A stretch of 40,808 nt of DNA. Source: Gammaproteobacteria bacterium (GTDB taxonomy: Bacteria > Pseudomonadota > Gammaproteobacteria > Pseudomonadales > Oleiphilaceae). The notes beneath the pieces were generated by a model. The model made no database searches and had not been told where the DNA came from. It worked only from the letters and a program-made list of their open reading frames with translations. Position 1 is the stretch's first letter, and each line of letters opens with the position of its first letter. The stretch spans positions 1 to 40,808 of the forward strand of contig JAUIAZ010000004.1 of assembly GCA_030427465.1 (NCBI GenBank), read 5' to 3'. The translations under genes were made by a program, and so were the position numbers. Positions 10,232 through 19,779 of the stretch are shown piece after piece.

Positions 10232-12450
10232 GTGATGATCTTCTGGTTTTTGCGGAAGAATCTGACGGAGATGACAGTGCAGCTGACAATGAGCCGCTAG
10301 CTCCCTGGCGGGTGTTGATTGTCGACGATGAAGAACAGATTCATGCGGCCACAACCTTTGCGCTGCGGGATGTGCGCTTTGCCGGGCGTCCCGTCACTTT
10401 CGACAGTGCCTATAGTGCCGCTGAGGCCCGTGAGCTGCTCGCCAAAGATGATGGCTATGCCTGTATTTTTCTGGATGTGGTCATGGAAACCGAGCATGCT
10501 GGCCTGGAGCTGGTTCCCTGGATTCGCGAGCAAGCAGCGAACGAAGCGGTTCGTATCATCCTGCGCACTGGTCAGCCCGGATATGCGCCGGAAATGGAAG
10601 TTATCCAGCGCTATGACATCAATGACTATAAAGCCAAGTCGGAACTCACCCGCGACCGCCTGCTGACCACTCTGATTACGGCACTCAGGAGCTACCATCA
10701 GCTGAAGGCTATTGAGTCCAGCCGGGAAGGTCTGCAGATGATTCTGGATGCGTCCACCAGCCTGTTCAGTGTCCGTCATGTCAGCCAGTTTGCCCTGGGG
10801 GCCCTGAAACAGATTTGCAGTCTGTTGCAGACACCCACGGAGGGCATTCTCTGTGCCCATTACGCCGGAGACAGTCGCCAGGACTTGCGCGTGCTGGCCG
10901 CCAGTGGGCGCTTCATGGGTTTGCAGGGGAAAAAGCTCAGCGAAACCGATGTGCAGATGCCGGCCCGCAAAATCCAGTCGGCGATCGACAACAAAAGTTC
11001 CCGGTTTGACGGCTCTTCGACAGTTCTCTATATCGTTTCACCCTTGGGAGACGAACTGGCAGTCTATGTCGATTGCAGCTCGAACCTGAGCGAGCTGGAC
11101 AAACGCATGATCCACCTGTTCTCGGTGAATGTGGCCGTGGGCTTTGAAAATGCTCACCTGTTTGAGCATGTGGAACGACTGGCCTACATAGACCAACTGA
11201 CCCAATTGCCAAATCGTGTGGCCTTCCAGCGGGAAATTGAACGCATGATCAGCCAGGGCAAGCCCTTCGCAGTGGTCATCGCTGATATCGACAATTTTCA
11301 GGCGGTCAATGATGGTCTGGGCCATGAAGTGGGTGATGCCACGCTGAACCTGGCTGCGAAGCTGATAAACCGGCACTTCGGGGGCAAGCACTTTGTTTCG
11401 CGCATCAGCAGTGACTCCTTTGGCATCGTGGTGCCGGCCCCCTCCAGCGAAATGGTGGTAAAAACCCTGGATCGCTTTCAGGCCATCAACGATTCGGTGT
11501 TGCATGTGCGTGATAACCAGGTGCCGTTGTCCACGACCTTCGGCGTGGCGCTGTTTCCGGTCCACGAAACGCAGGCTGAGGCGTTGTTCAAATGTGCGGG
11601 TATTGCTTTGAAGGCGGCCAAAGGGCTGCGCCGGGGCACCTACAAGATCTTTGATGTGAGTATGGAAAAACGGCTGAAGCACCGTCTGAGCCTGATCAAT
11701 GAGCTGCGTAATGCGGCGCCTCAGGAACAGTTCAGCCTCCTGTTCCAGCCTGTTATTCGTGTGGAAACGCGCCAGATATTGGGCTGCGAGGCCCTGATCC
11801 GCTGGATTCAGGGAGACCGCATAGTGATGCCGGATGAGTTTATCCCGGCGGCTGAGGAATCCGGACAGATCATCCGCATCGGTGCCTGGGTGCTGGAGGC
11901 CGTGTGTAAACAGTTGGCAGAGTGGGGGGAAGTAGCCCATGGGCTGCGTATGGCGGTTAATGTGTCTACGCGGCAGTTGCGTGACACCGATTTTCTCGAC
12001 CTTCTGAAATCGCTGCTGCTGAAATACCGGATTCCGCCCTCAGCGCTGGAACTGGAGCTTACCGAATCCTTTCTCATTGAAGACCTGTTTCTGGCCCGGG
12101 AACGTCTGCAGGAAATCCGGGCGCTGGGGGTTGGTCTGGCGATTGACGACTTTGGCACCGGCTACTCCTCGCTCAGCTATCTGCACGAGCTGCCGGTAGA
12201 CCGGCTCAAGATCGACCGTTCCTTTGTGCACAACATGGGGGAATCCTCCCAGGACAGAACCATCTGTGACCTGATCGTGCAAACCGGGCAACTGCTGGGT
12301 ATGACGGTGCTGGCGGAAGGCGTGGAGAACGAAGTGCAGGCCAGTCTGCTGAAGGAAATTGGCTGCCAGGAAGCCCAGGGTTTCCTGTTTGGCCGGCCCA
12401 TGCGGGCCGATAAAATATTTGACTTGCTTAATCCCTCCAGAGAAGAGTAA
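10228..12450 (+). CDS. response regulator with REC, DUF3369-like, degenerate GGDEF and EAL domains (c-di-GMP phosphodiesterase candidate)
   Basis: VLIVDDEEQIHAATTFAL...IFLDVVME; GLQMILDASTSLFSVRHVSQFA; SSDSF in place of GGDEF; EAL motifs EALIRW, NVSTRQL, IDDFGTGYSSLSYLHELPVDRLKIDRSFV, VLAEGVE. Confidence 0.88.
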   Translation: MSDDLLVFAEESDGDDSAADNEPLAPWRVLIVDDEEQIHAATTFALRDVRFAGRPVTFDSAYSAAEARELLAKDDGYACIFLDVVMETEHAGLELVPWIREQAANEAVRIILRTGQPGYAPEMEVIQRYDINDYKAKSELTRDRLLTTLITALRSYHQLKAIESSREGLQMILDASTSLFSVRHVSQFALGALKQICSLLQTPTEGILCAHYAGDSRQDLRVLAASGRFMGLQGKKLSETDVQMPARKIQSAIDNKSSRFDGSSTVLYIVSPLGDELAVYVDCSSNLSELDKRMIHLFSVNVAVGFENAHLFEHVERLAYIDQLTQLPNRVAFQREIERMISQGKPFAVVIADIDNFQAVNDGLGHEVGDATLNLAAKLINRHFGGKHFVSRISSDSFGIVVPAPSSEMVVKTLDRFQAINDSVLHVRDNQVPLSTTFGVALFPVHETQAEALFKCAGIALKAAKGLRRGTYKIFDVSMEKRLKHRLSLINELRNAAPQEQFSLLFQPVIRVETRQILGCEALIRWIQGDRIVMPDEFIPAAEESGQIIRIGAWVLEAVCKQLAEWGEVAHGLRMAVNVSTRQLRDTDFLDLLKSLLLKYRIPPSALELELTESFLIEDLFLARERLQEIRALGVGLAIDDFGTGYSSLSYLHELPVDRLKIDRSFVHNMGESSQDRTICDLIVQTGQLLGMTVLAEGVENEVQASLLKEIGCQEAQGFLFGRPMRADKIFDLLNPSREE

Positions 12451-12549
12451 AATCCGCCCTCCAGAAATCAGGGTCTGTTGTAAGCGGGCCCTCTTATCAA
12501 CCTCCTTGCTCCGGCCAACGTCGGGGCTGCAAAACCGTAAGGAGATGAC

Positions 12550-12999
12550 ATGCGTCATTACGAGATCGTGCTCATGGTTCACCCGGACCAGAGCGAGCAG
12601 GTACCTGCCATGGTAGAGCGTTACGTATCTACCGTTACCACTGGCGGCGGCAAGATTCACCGTCAGGAAGATTGGGGCCGTCGTCAGCTGGCTTACCCGA
12701 TCAACAAGATTCACAAGGCGCACTATGTGCTTCTGAACATCGAGTGCTCACAGGCTGTCCTGGAAGAGCTGGCTCACGCCTTCCGCTTCAACGATGCCAT
12801 CATCCGCGAGATGATCCTGCAGAAAGATGAAGCCGTGACCGAAGTGTCGCCGATCAAAGCCAATGAAGGCAAAGAGCAGCGTGGCCCGCGCCCAGAGCGT
12901 CGTCCTTCTGCGGACTCTTCAGACAGCGATTCCAATGACAACAGATCGGACGACTCTGACAGCAGCGATTCCGACGATGACGAAGAGGAGAACAGCTAA
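12550..12999 (+). CDS. rpsF: 30S ribosomal protein bS6 with long acidic Ser/Asp tail
   Basis: [25 protein letters not shown]; followed by rpsR and rplI. Confidence 0.97.
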   Translation: MRHYEIVLMVHPDQSEQVPAMVERYVSTVTTGGGKIHRQEDWGRRQLAYPINKIHKAHYVLLNIECSQAVLEELAHAFRFNDAIIREMILQKDEAVTEVSPIKANEGKEQRGPRPERRPSADSSDSDSNDNRSDDSDSSDSDDDEEENS

Positions 13000-13229
13000 T
13001 GGCCCGTTTTTTCCGTCGACGCAAGTTTTGCCGCTTCACTGCTGAAGGTGTGAGCGAGATCGATTACAAAGACATCGAACTGCTGAAAGGCTACATCACT
13101 GAAACCGGCAAGATCGTACCCAGCCGGATTACCGGTACCAAGGCACGCTACCAGCGTCAATTGGCTACTGCCATCAAGCGTGCGCGTTATCTGGCACTCC
13201 TGCCATATACCGACAGCCACGACGTATAA
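12999..13229 (+). CDS. rpsR: 30S ribosomal protein bS18
   Basis: [47 protein letters not shown]. Confidence 0.97.
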   Translation: MARFFRRRKFCRFTAEGVSEIDYKDIELLKGYITETGKIVPSRITGTKARYQRQLATAIKRARYLALLPYTDSHDV

Positions 13230-13247
13230 GCTGGAGAGGATAAGACC

Positions 13248-13694
13248 ATGCAAGTAATTCTTCTTGAAAAAGTGGCCAACCTCGGCAAGCTGGGTGACCA
13301 GGTTAAAGTTCGTGCCGGTTACGGCCGTAACTTCCTGATTCCCTTCGGTAAGGCGGTACCGGCCACTAAGGCCAACGTCGAAGCCTTTGAAAAGCGTCGC
13401 GCCGAGCTGGAATCTGCCGAAGCCGAGCGTCTGCAGCAGGCTGAGTCCCGTCAGGAACAACTGCAGGACAAAAGCTTCACCATCGTTGCCAAAGCCGGTG
13501 ACGAAGGCAAGCTGTTCGGTTCCATCGGCACCCGTGACATTGCAGAGGAAATCAGCAAGAGCGGTGTTGAAGTCGTGAAAAGTGAAGTTCGTCTGCCGGA
13601 AGGTGCTCTGCGCCAGACTGGCGAATACGAAATCGCCATTGCCCTCCACAGCGATGTGGAAGCGGTTGTGAAGATTGCGGTTGTCTCTGAATAA
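13248..13694 (+). CDS. rplI: 50S ribosomal protein bL9
   Basis: [32 protein letters not shown] signature. Confidence 0.97.
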   Translation: MQVILLEKVANLGKLGDQVKVRAGYGRNFLIPFGKAVPATKANVEAFEKRRAELESAEAERLQQAESRQEQLQDKSFTIVAKAGDEGKLFGSIGTRDIAEEISKSGVEVVKSEVRLPEGALRQTGEYEIAIALHSDVEAVVKIAVVSE

Positions 13695-13711
13695 GTAGAC
13701 ACTTCTCACTG

Positions 13712-13742
13712 AAAGGCAGCCATGATAGGCTGCCTTTTTTGT
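13712..13742 (+). terminator. intrinsic terminator after rpsF-rpsR-rplI
   Basis: AAAGGCAGCC-ATGATA-GGCTGCCTTT hairpin followed by a T run. Confidence 0.9.
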
Positions 13743-13767
13743 TTGTGCCCTCCCTAATCAGAAAAAC

Positions 13768-15138
13768 ATGTCAGCTGATAACGTTCAGGAAATAAGACTT
13801 CCTCCCCATTCCAATGAAGCCGAACAGGCTGTCATCGGCGGTTTGCTGCTGGATAACAGTGCCTGGGACCGGGTCGGTGAACTGCTGACGCCAGAAGATT
13901 TCTATCGGCAGAGCCACCGTCACATCTTTGAATCCATTGCCCGCCTCATTGACGAAGGCCGTGGCTGTGATGCCATTACCGTTTCTGAAATGCTGGAGAA
14001 TCGGGGGCAACTGGAGAAAGTAGGCGGTCTGGCCTATCTGGGCGACCTCGCCAAGAGTACGCCCTCTGCGGCGAATATCCGGGCCTACGCCGAGATTGTG
14101 CGCGAACGTTCGGTCATGCGCCGACTGATGTCCGTGGGGGCCGAGATATCCGAGATGGCTTCCGAACCTGATGGCCGCAGCAGTAACGAAATTCTCGATG
14201 AAGCCGAGCGAAAGGTCTTCCAGATTGCGGAGTCCCGGCCCAACCAGGGGGGGCCAGTTCCGATCAAGCCGATACTGGCCAAAACTCTCAAGCGCATCGA
14301 ACAGCTGTTCGAGCAGCAAGGGGGCATCACCGGGATTACCACCGGATTTGATGTTTTGGACAACAAGACCTCCGGTCTTCAGCATGCCGATCTGGTTATC
14401 GTTGCCGGGCGACCCTCGATGGGTAAAACCACCTTCGCCATGAACCTGGTGGAGAATGCCCTGATGCTGGCCAAGACCTCGGTATTGGTGTTCAGTATGG
14501 AGATGCCGGCAGACTCGATCCTGATGAGGATGTTCTCTTCGATCGGACGTATCGACCAGACTCGGGTTCGTTCAGGTCAGCTGGAAGAGGAAGACTGGCC
14601 GCGTCTGACCAGCGCCATGCAGCTACTGCGTGACGCCAAACTTTACATTGATGACACGCCGGCTCTGACGCCGACTGAGTTGCGGTCCAGGGCTCGCCGG
14701 GTGGCCAGAGAGTTCGATGGCAAGTTGGGGATGATTATGGTGGACTACCTGCAGCTGATGCGGGTTTCCGGAATCAAGGAAGGGCGTACAGCCGAGATCT
14801 CGGAGATCAGTCGCTCGCTGAAAGCGCTGGCCAAAGAGATGAACTGCCCGGTCATTGCCCTGTCGCAGCTGAACCGGAGTCTGGAGCAGCGTCCCAACAA
14901 GCGGCCTGTCAACTCAGACCTTCGGGAGTCCGGAGCGATTGAGCAGGATGCGGATGTGATCATCTTCATATACCGGGATGAGGTCTATAACGAAGACAGT
15001 CCGGACAAAGGGGTGGCCGAAATCATCATTGGTAAGCAGCGAAATGGTCCCATAGGCACCGTCCGGCTGGCTTTCCTGGGGAAATATACCCGCTTTGAGG
15101 ACCTCGCTCCTGAGTATCAGGGGAATTTCGAGGAATGA
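13768..15138 (+). CDS. dnaB: replicative DNA helicase DnaB
   Basis: LPPHSNEAEQAVIGGLLLDN, GRPSMGKTTFAMN, VDYLQLM, DLRESGAIEQDADVI. Confidence 0.97.
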   Translation: MSADNVQEIRLPPHSNEAEQAVIGGLLLDNSAWDRVGELLTPEDFYRQSHRHIFESIARLIDEGRGCDAITVSEMLENRGQLEKVGGLAYLGDLAKSTPSAANIRAYAEIVRERSVMRRLMSVGAEISEMASEPDGRSSNEILDEAERKVFQIAESRPNQGGPVPIKPILAKTLKRIEQLFEQQGGITGITTGFDVLDNKTSGLQHADLVIVAGRPSMGKTTFAMNLVENALMLAKTSVLVFSMEMPADSILMRMFSSIGRIDQTRVRSGQLEEEDWPRLTSAMQLLRDAKLYIDDTPALTPTELRSRARRVAREFDGKLGMIMVDYLQLMRVSGIKEGRTAEISEISRSLKALAKEMNCPVIALSQLNRSLEQRPNKRPVNSDLRESGAIEQDADVIIFIYRDEVYNEDSPDKGVAEIIIGKQRNGPIGTVRLAFLGKYTRFEDLAPEYQGNFEE

Positions 15139-16202
15139 GACCCACCCGGGCCCTGATCGATCTGGATGCACTTCATCACAACCTGGACCTGTTGCAGAAG
15201 AAAGCCCCTCAGTCGCCGCTGATGGGCGTGGTCAAGGCAGACGCCTATGGCCATGGTGTTCACCTGATTGCCCCGGAAATAGCCCCTCATGTCGCCTGCT
15301 TTGCGGTGGCGATCGCCGAAGAAGCCGTTCAGTTGCAGAAGCTGCGAATCTTCAAACCGGTTCTGGTGCTCGAAGGGCCTCAGGGTAAGGCGGGTGATGT
15401 CTCCTTTCTGCGGCCTGACGCTGTTGAGTGGGTCATTCATACCGAAGAGCAGCTTGAGCTGCTGAGCCCTCAGAAGGCCAGCTCAGTATGGTTGAAGTGT
15501 AATGTGGGCATGAACCGGCTTGGCTTCCCGCAGGCGGAGCTGCCCGTGCAGATGGAGGCTCTGGAGCGAAAGCCTCATCTGCACCTGAAAGGTATCATGA
15601 GCCATTATGCCTGTGCGGATGCGCCTGAATCCGGGTGTTTTCAGGAGGAGCGTGAGCAAGCCTGGCAAATTGACGTCCCCGCCGGGATTGAGCGTTCACA
15701 TGCCAATTCGGCGGCGCTGCTGTCCGGCTCCGTTTCTCCGGGTGAATGGGTTCGACCGGGTATCGCGCTCTATGGCGGCTCTCCTTATGCGGGTCAAAGT
15801 GGCACTGATCTCGGGTTGCGCCCGGTAATGACACTGATAAGTGAACTGATTGCCGTCCGGCACCTCAAACCCGGAGACTGTGTGGGCTACGGTGCCTCCT
15901 GGCGTGCTGAAACTGACACGCTGATGGGTATTGTGCCCATCGGATATGCCGATGGGTATGACAGGCATTTGTCGAACTGCGGCTTCGCATCACTGGAGGG
16001 CGTTCGGGTACCGGTTATCGGCAGGGTGTCCATGGACATGGTCGCCCTGGACCTCAGTGCCGTCCCGAGGGCCTCTCCCGGCACACCGGTTGAGCTTTGG
16101 GGCAGGCAGTTGTCTGTGGATGCATTGTCTGCGGCTGCCGGTACGATTTCCTACGAATTGTTGTCGGGGCTCTCTGCCAGGGTGCCCCGGCAAGCGCTAT
16201 AG
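15135..16202 (+). CDS. alr: alanine racemase
   Basis: MGVVKADAYGHGVHLIAPEI PLP-lysine motif; VRPGIALYGGSP; GRVSMDMVALDL. Confidence 0.95.
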   Translation: MRPTRALIDLDALHHNLDLLQKKAPQSPLMGVVKADAYGHGVHLIAPEIAPHVACFAVAIAEEAVQLQKLRIFKPVLVLEGPQGKAGDVSFLRPDAVEWVIHTEEQLELLSPQKASSVWLKCNVGMNRLGFPQAELPVQMEALERKPHLHLKGIMSHYACADAPESGCFQEEREQAWQIDVPAGIERSHANSAALLSGSVSPGEWVRPGIALYGGSPYAGQSGTDLGLRPVMTLISELIAVRHLKPGDCVGYGASWRAETDTLMGIVPIGYADGYDRHLSNCGFASLEGVRVPVIGRVSMDMVALDLSAVPRASPGTPVELWGRQLSVDALSAAAGTISYELLSGLSARVPRQAL

Positions 16203-16272
16203 GTATGAACAGGCTGCTTGCTGATTGCCCTGCAGGGGAGTTTGCGCCTATATTTACTGAATCGGTTAATGA

Positions 16273-17241
16273 ATGGGTCTGACGGGTGTGATACTGGTTA
16301 CGGGGAGTGATTCGGTCATGGGCCGATGCCTGATGGAGGCATTTTCCCAGGCGGGATTTACCGTCTTGGGCATGACAATGGCTGAATGTGAACAGCCCGA
16401 GGACCGGATTCTCAAGTCGCTGACCACCAGTGAAAACTTGCAACTGATCGTTCACGCCTACGAGTATGCCGAGCTGGTCCAGGTTGAAAGGTATGCTGAC
16501 CTTTCCCACCAGCTCAATGTTCGCTTCACACAACTGATTGCCGAGCATGCAGCCAGGCAGCAATGCCTGTTGATCATGCTGTCGAGTTACCTGGTGTTTC
16601 CTGGCAGCAAGAAAAACCCCTATATTGCGGCCAATGAGCCGGCACCGCTCAGTCGTTATGGGCTGGATCGGGCGGAGGCTGAGTCCATCGTTCGGAGCAC
16701 CGTCGAGAAGCACATCATCTTGCGCACGGGGCTGCTCTTGCATGCCGGTGACAACAGCCAACTGATGAAGTGGATTCGTTCGGCATTAGCCGGTGACGCC
16801 CTTCTGGCGTCGCCAGCCCATCAGATCAACCCAACAGCGGTACCGCATCTGGCGCAGGTGGTGGTGGCTGTGAGCAAGCAATTGTTTTGTGACCCGCTAG
16901 AGGTCTGGGGCACCTATCACTACGCGGATGGCGAACCGGTCAGTGTTTTTGATTTCCTGGGCGCCGTTCTACAGAGCCTGTCGGGCTATGTGCCGGGCTT
17001 CAAACCCGCGCTGGAAGCTTACACAGAGGGCGACCCCTACAATCCGGGTGTGGCCTTTCCGCTGAACGGGGTGTTGGGGTGCATCAAGATTCGAAACACC
17101 TTCGGAATCAAGCAGAAAGCCTGGCGTCTGGCGTTGCCCCGACTGATTTCAGAAATTCTGGAGCAGATTGCACAGAACCAAAGCGCAGAAAGTCGCCAGG
17201 ATTCAGAAAATCCGGGCGTAATTACCCACGCTTCAGGCTGA
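16273..17241 (+). CDS. NAD-dependent epimerase/dehydratase, dTDP-4-dehydrorhamnose reductase-like
   Basis: ILVTGSDSVMGRCLMEAF Rossmann start; SRYGLDRAEAESIVR RmlD-like. Confidence 0.7.
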   Translation: MGLTGVILVTGSDSVMGRCLMEAFSQAGFTVLGMTMAECEQPEDRILKSLTTSENLQLIVHAYEYAELVQVERYADLSHQLNVRFTQLIAEHAARQQCLLIMLSSYLVFPGSKKNPYIAANEPAPLSRYGLDRAEAESIVRSTVEKHIILRTGLLLHAGDNSQLMKWIRSALAGDALLASPAHQINPTAVPHLAQVVVAVSKQLFCDPLEVWGTYHYADGEPVSVFDFLGAVLQSLSGYVPGFKPALEAYTEGDPYNPGVAFPLNGVLGCIKIRNTFGIKQKAWRLALPRLISEILEQIAQNQSAESRQDSENPGVITHASG

Positions 17242-18000
17242 AGTGCGTTTACACTCGGTTTCGTGAGACAGGAGACCCTTGAGACCTTCCAGACTCAGAA
17301 TTTCCACATCCCGACCCCGTACCTTGACGAGGCCCTGATTCTGGAAACGGGTCAGTACCCGGCTGATGGTTTCCACGGCCAGACCGAGAAAGTTCCCGAT
17401 GTCGCTGCGGGGCATGGGTAAACGGTATTCGGTACCGGAAAGCCGCCGACGTGAGAATCGCGAAGACAGGGAAAGCAGCAGGGAGGCAATGCGCTCTTCA
17501 GCCGTTTTCTTGCTGAGCAGCAGAGTCAGTTGCCGGCTGTCGCGAATCTCCTGACTCATCAGGTGCATGAAGTGATGTTGCAGACCGGGGATCTCGTCTG
17601 CAATTTCATCCAGCTGCCCCAGCGGAATTTCACAGACCCGGGTTCGTTCGAGGGCAGTCGCAGTCCCTGAGTACTGGTTCATGTGAATGCTGTCCAGACC
17701 AATGACCTCGCCCGGCAGATAGAATCCGGTGACTTGCTCTTCCCCATCGCTTGAGAGGGTATAGGTCTTGACCGCACCGCTGCGCACCGCGTAACACGAA
17801 GTGAAGGGTGCATCTTGCTCAAATATCCGTTCGCCTCTTTCCAGCACACGGCCGCGACTGATGATTTCATCCAGACGGTCAATGTCTTCAGAGTTGACGG
17901 CAATGGGAATGCAGAGTTTGCTGAGGCTGCACTGGTTGCAACCTGGGTTCATCAGGGCTGTCGCGGTAGGAATCTGGTTCTTCATGGTCTGCTTTATCAC
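17233..18000 (-). CDS. Crp/Fnr family regulator, Fnr/Anr type with N-terminal Cys cluster
   Basis: CNQCSLSKLCIPIAVN cluster; cNMP-binding fold; HTH RSDIGNFLGLAVETISRVLTRFQNQGLV. Confidence 0.9.
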   Translation of the reverse strand: MIKQTMKNQIPTATALMNPGCNQCSLSKLCIPIAVNSEDIDRLDEIISRGRVLERGERIFEQDAPFTSCYAVRSGAVKTYTLSSDGEEQVTGFYLPGEVIGLDSIHMNQYSGTATALERTRVCEIPLGQLDEIADEIPGLQHHFMHLMSQEIRDSRQLTLLLSKKTAEERIASLLLSLSSRFSRRRLSGTEYRLPMPRSDIGNFLGLAVETISRVLTRFQNQGLVKVRGRDVEILSLEGLKGLLSHETECKRTSA

Positions 18001-18189
18001 ATTTTATTTCTCTGTGCCAATGACGGCCAGGCAAGGCAGCAGAGTGGTTATTAGCAACTATCGACACACTATAAGCCAAACTGAGCTTGGAATTGTGGCT
18101 TTTCGCACAGTTTTGGTCAAGTTCCCTGCAAGAGAGTAATTCATGGGGACAATTGCTTATACAGGCTGAAACACGGACTCCTGATAAGA

Positions 18190-19011
18190 GTGGTAGACTC
18201 TTCACAGGGTTCGGTTTTTTCGAGGTTTTCTGTGACCGGGGAAGACGCTGTCGCCGCCTGGATGCGGCCTGTGTATGTGATCAGGGGGCTGGTGTTCTAC
18301 ATCGGCTATGCCATGGGGGTGGTCGTCATTGGCTGCACGGCCTTCGTCCTGGGTTTTTTTCTGAGCCCGGAACGGGTGGCTCGATGGGTCTCCCAGTTCG
18401 GTCGCTTTGCCCTGTGGTGGGCCAAGTGTGTCTGCGGCATTCGCCATGATCTGTCAGGGGCTGAGCACATTCCAGAGACACCCTGCCTGGTTGCCAGCAA
18501 TCACCAGAGTGCCTGGGAAACTTACTACTCCGGCGTGCTTTTTCAGCCACAGGCACCTGTTCTGAAACAGGAACTGACCCGTATCCCCTTCTTTGGGTGG
18601 GGGCTCAAGCCCCTGAAGCCGATTGCCATTGATCGTTCGAAACCCTCAACTGCCCTCAAGCAGCTTCTGCGGCAGGGGGCTGACCGGCTCAAGGGAGGGT
18701 GGTGGGTTGTCATTTATCCGGAAGGAACGCGGGTAAGGCGTGGTCAGCCGAGCCGCTACACCAAAGGCGCTGCCATGCTCGCGGTTCGTGCGGGTGTGCC
18801 CGTTCTGCCCATGGCGCATACCGCCGGTCGTTGCTGGCCGGCGGGCCATTTCAGCAAATACCCCGGCACCATCCACGTTGAGCTGGGGCCGCTGATTCCC
18901 ACCCAAGGTCGCAGTGCCGATGACGTTCACGAGGAGCTGGAGCGTTGGATCCGTAGCAAGGCTGCAGAGCTTGAATCCCGGTATGGAGCCCCCACGTGTG
19001 TGGCCGACTGA
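18190..19011 (+). CDS. 1-acylglycerol-3-phosphate O-acyltransferase (PlsC-like)
   Basis: VASNHQSAWETYY (NHxxxxD-like) and VIYPEGTRVRRGQPSRYTKGAAMLA motifs; exact start uncertain. Confidence 0.88.
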   Translation: MVDSSQGSVFSRFSVTGEDAVAAWMRPVYVIRGLVFYIGYAMGVVVIGCTAFVLGFFLSPERVARWVSQFGRFALWWAKCVCGIRHDLSGAEHIPETPCLVASNHQSAWETYYSGVLFQPQAPVLKQELTRIPFFGWGLKPLKPIAIDRSKPSTALKQLLRQGADRLKGGWWVVIYPEGTRVRRGQPSRYTKGAAMLAVRAGVPVLPMAHTAGRCWPAGHFSKYPGTIHVELGPLIPTQGRSADDVHEELERWIRSKAAELESRYGAPTCVAD

Positions 19012-19688
19012 ATATCACCGATTCGCAAGTGGTGATCGATTTCATGGGCAAGCTGGGTTTTGATACCTCAAGACTGCAGGCCCGCGAGCCATTGCCTCGC
19101 TACAATGTGGCCCCCACGGACACAGTATTTGTGGGTTGTGAGGAAAAGGGCAGGCGTAGTCTGCGTGAGATGGTCTGGTGGCTGACGCCGGCCTGGGCCC
19201 CGGAAATCGCCCGTAAATATGCGATGTTCAATGCCCGTTCTGAGTCCGTGGCCAGTAGCCCGGCCTTTCGGGGAGCATTCCAGCATCATCGCGCACTGAT
19301 ACCTGTGTCCGGCTTTATTGAGTGGCAGAAAACGTCGCAGGGCAAACAGCCCTATTATGTGATGCCCCCGGATGGCGTTGCCCTCTTGGCAGGGCTCTGG
19401 TCAGCCTGGGATAAAGACCCCACGTATGAAAGCTGTACTATTCTCACTACGGAAAGTGTTGGTGACTTTCAGCGAGTTCATCACCGGACTCCGCTGGTAC
19501 TGCTTCCTGACGAAGCGGATGCCTGGCTGTCAGCGGGCAGCTCCCGGCAGATTCTGGAATCGCTCATGCAACCCCGCACGCTCGCGGGGTGGACTCTGCG
19601 CCCCTTGTCTTCTGTAGCCAATAACGCCCGCAATAAATCGGCGGAAGCGGCAGAGCCGGTTGCCGCTGAAGAGATCATCAATTCCTGA
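18996..19688 (+). CDS. SOS response-associated peptidase (SRAP/YedK family)
   Basis: GTG start gives MCGRLN (catalytic Cys2); RYNVAPTD; NARSESVASSPAFRGAFQHHRALIPVSGFIEW; overlaps plsC-like end by 16 bp. Confidence 0.92.
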   Translation: MCGRLNITDSQVVIDFMGKLGFDTSRLQAREPLPRYNVAPTDTVFVGCEEKGRRSLREMVWWLTPAWAPEIARKYAMFNARSESVASSPAFRGAFQHHRALIPVSGFIEWQKTSQGKQPYYVMPPDGVALLAGLWSAWDKDPTYESCTILTTESVGDFQRVHHRTPLVLLPDEADAWLSAGSSRQILESLMQPRTLAGWTLRPLSSVANNARNKSAEAAEPVAAEEIINS

Positions 19689-19779
19689 GTCCGGTCGTCA
19701 GGGGCTGCCGCCTTGTAAATAGGGGATATTGAGCTTTACTTCCGTTTACCTGACTGATCATTGCAGGAGTATCGGTACG

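Noticed and set aside
11038-11940. Antisense ORF over the EAL response regulator (300 aa, -)
   Set aside because: Lies entirely opposite a well-supported coding gene; no domain content.
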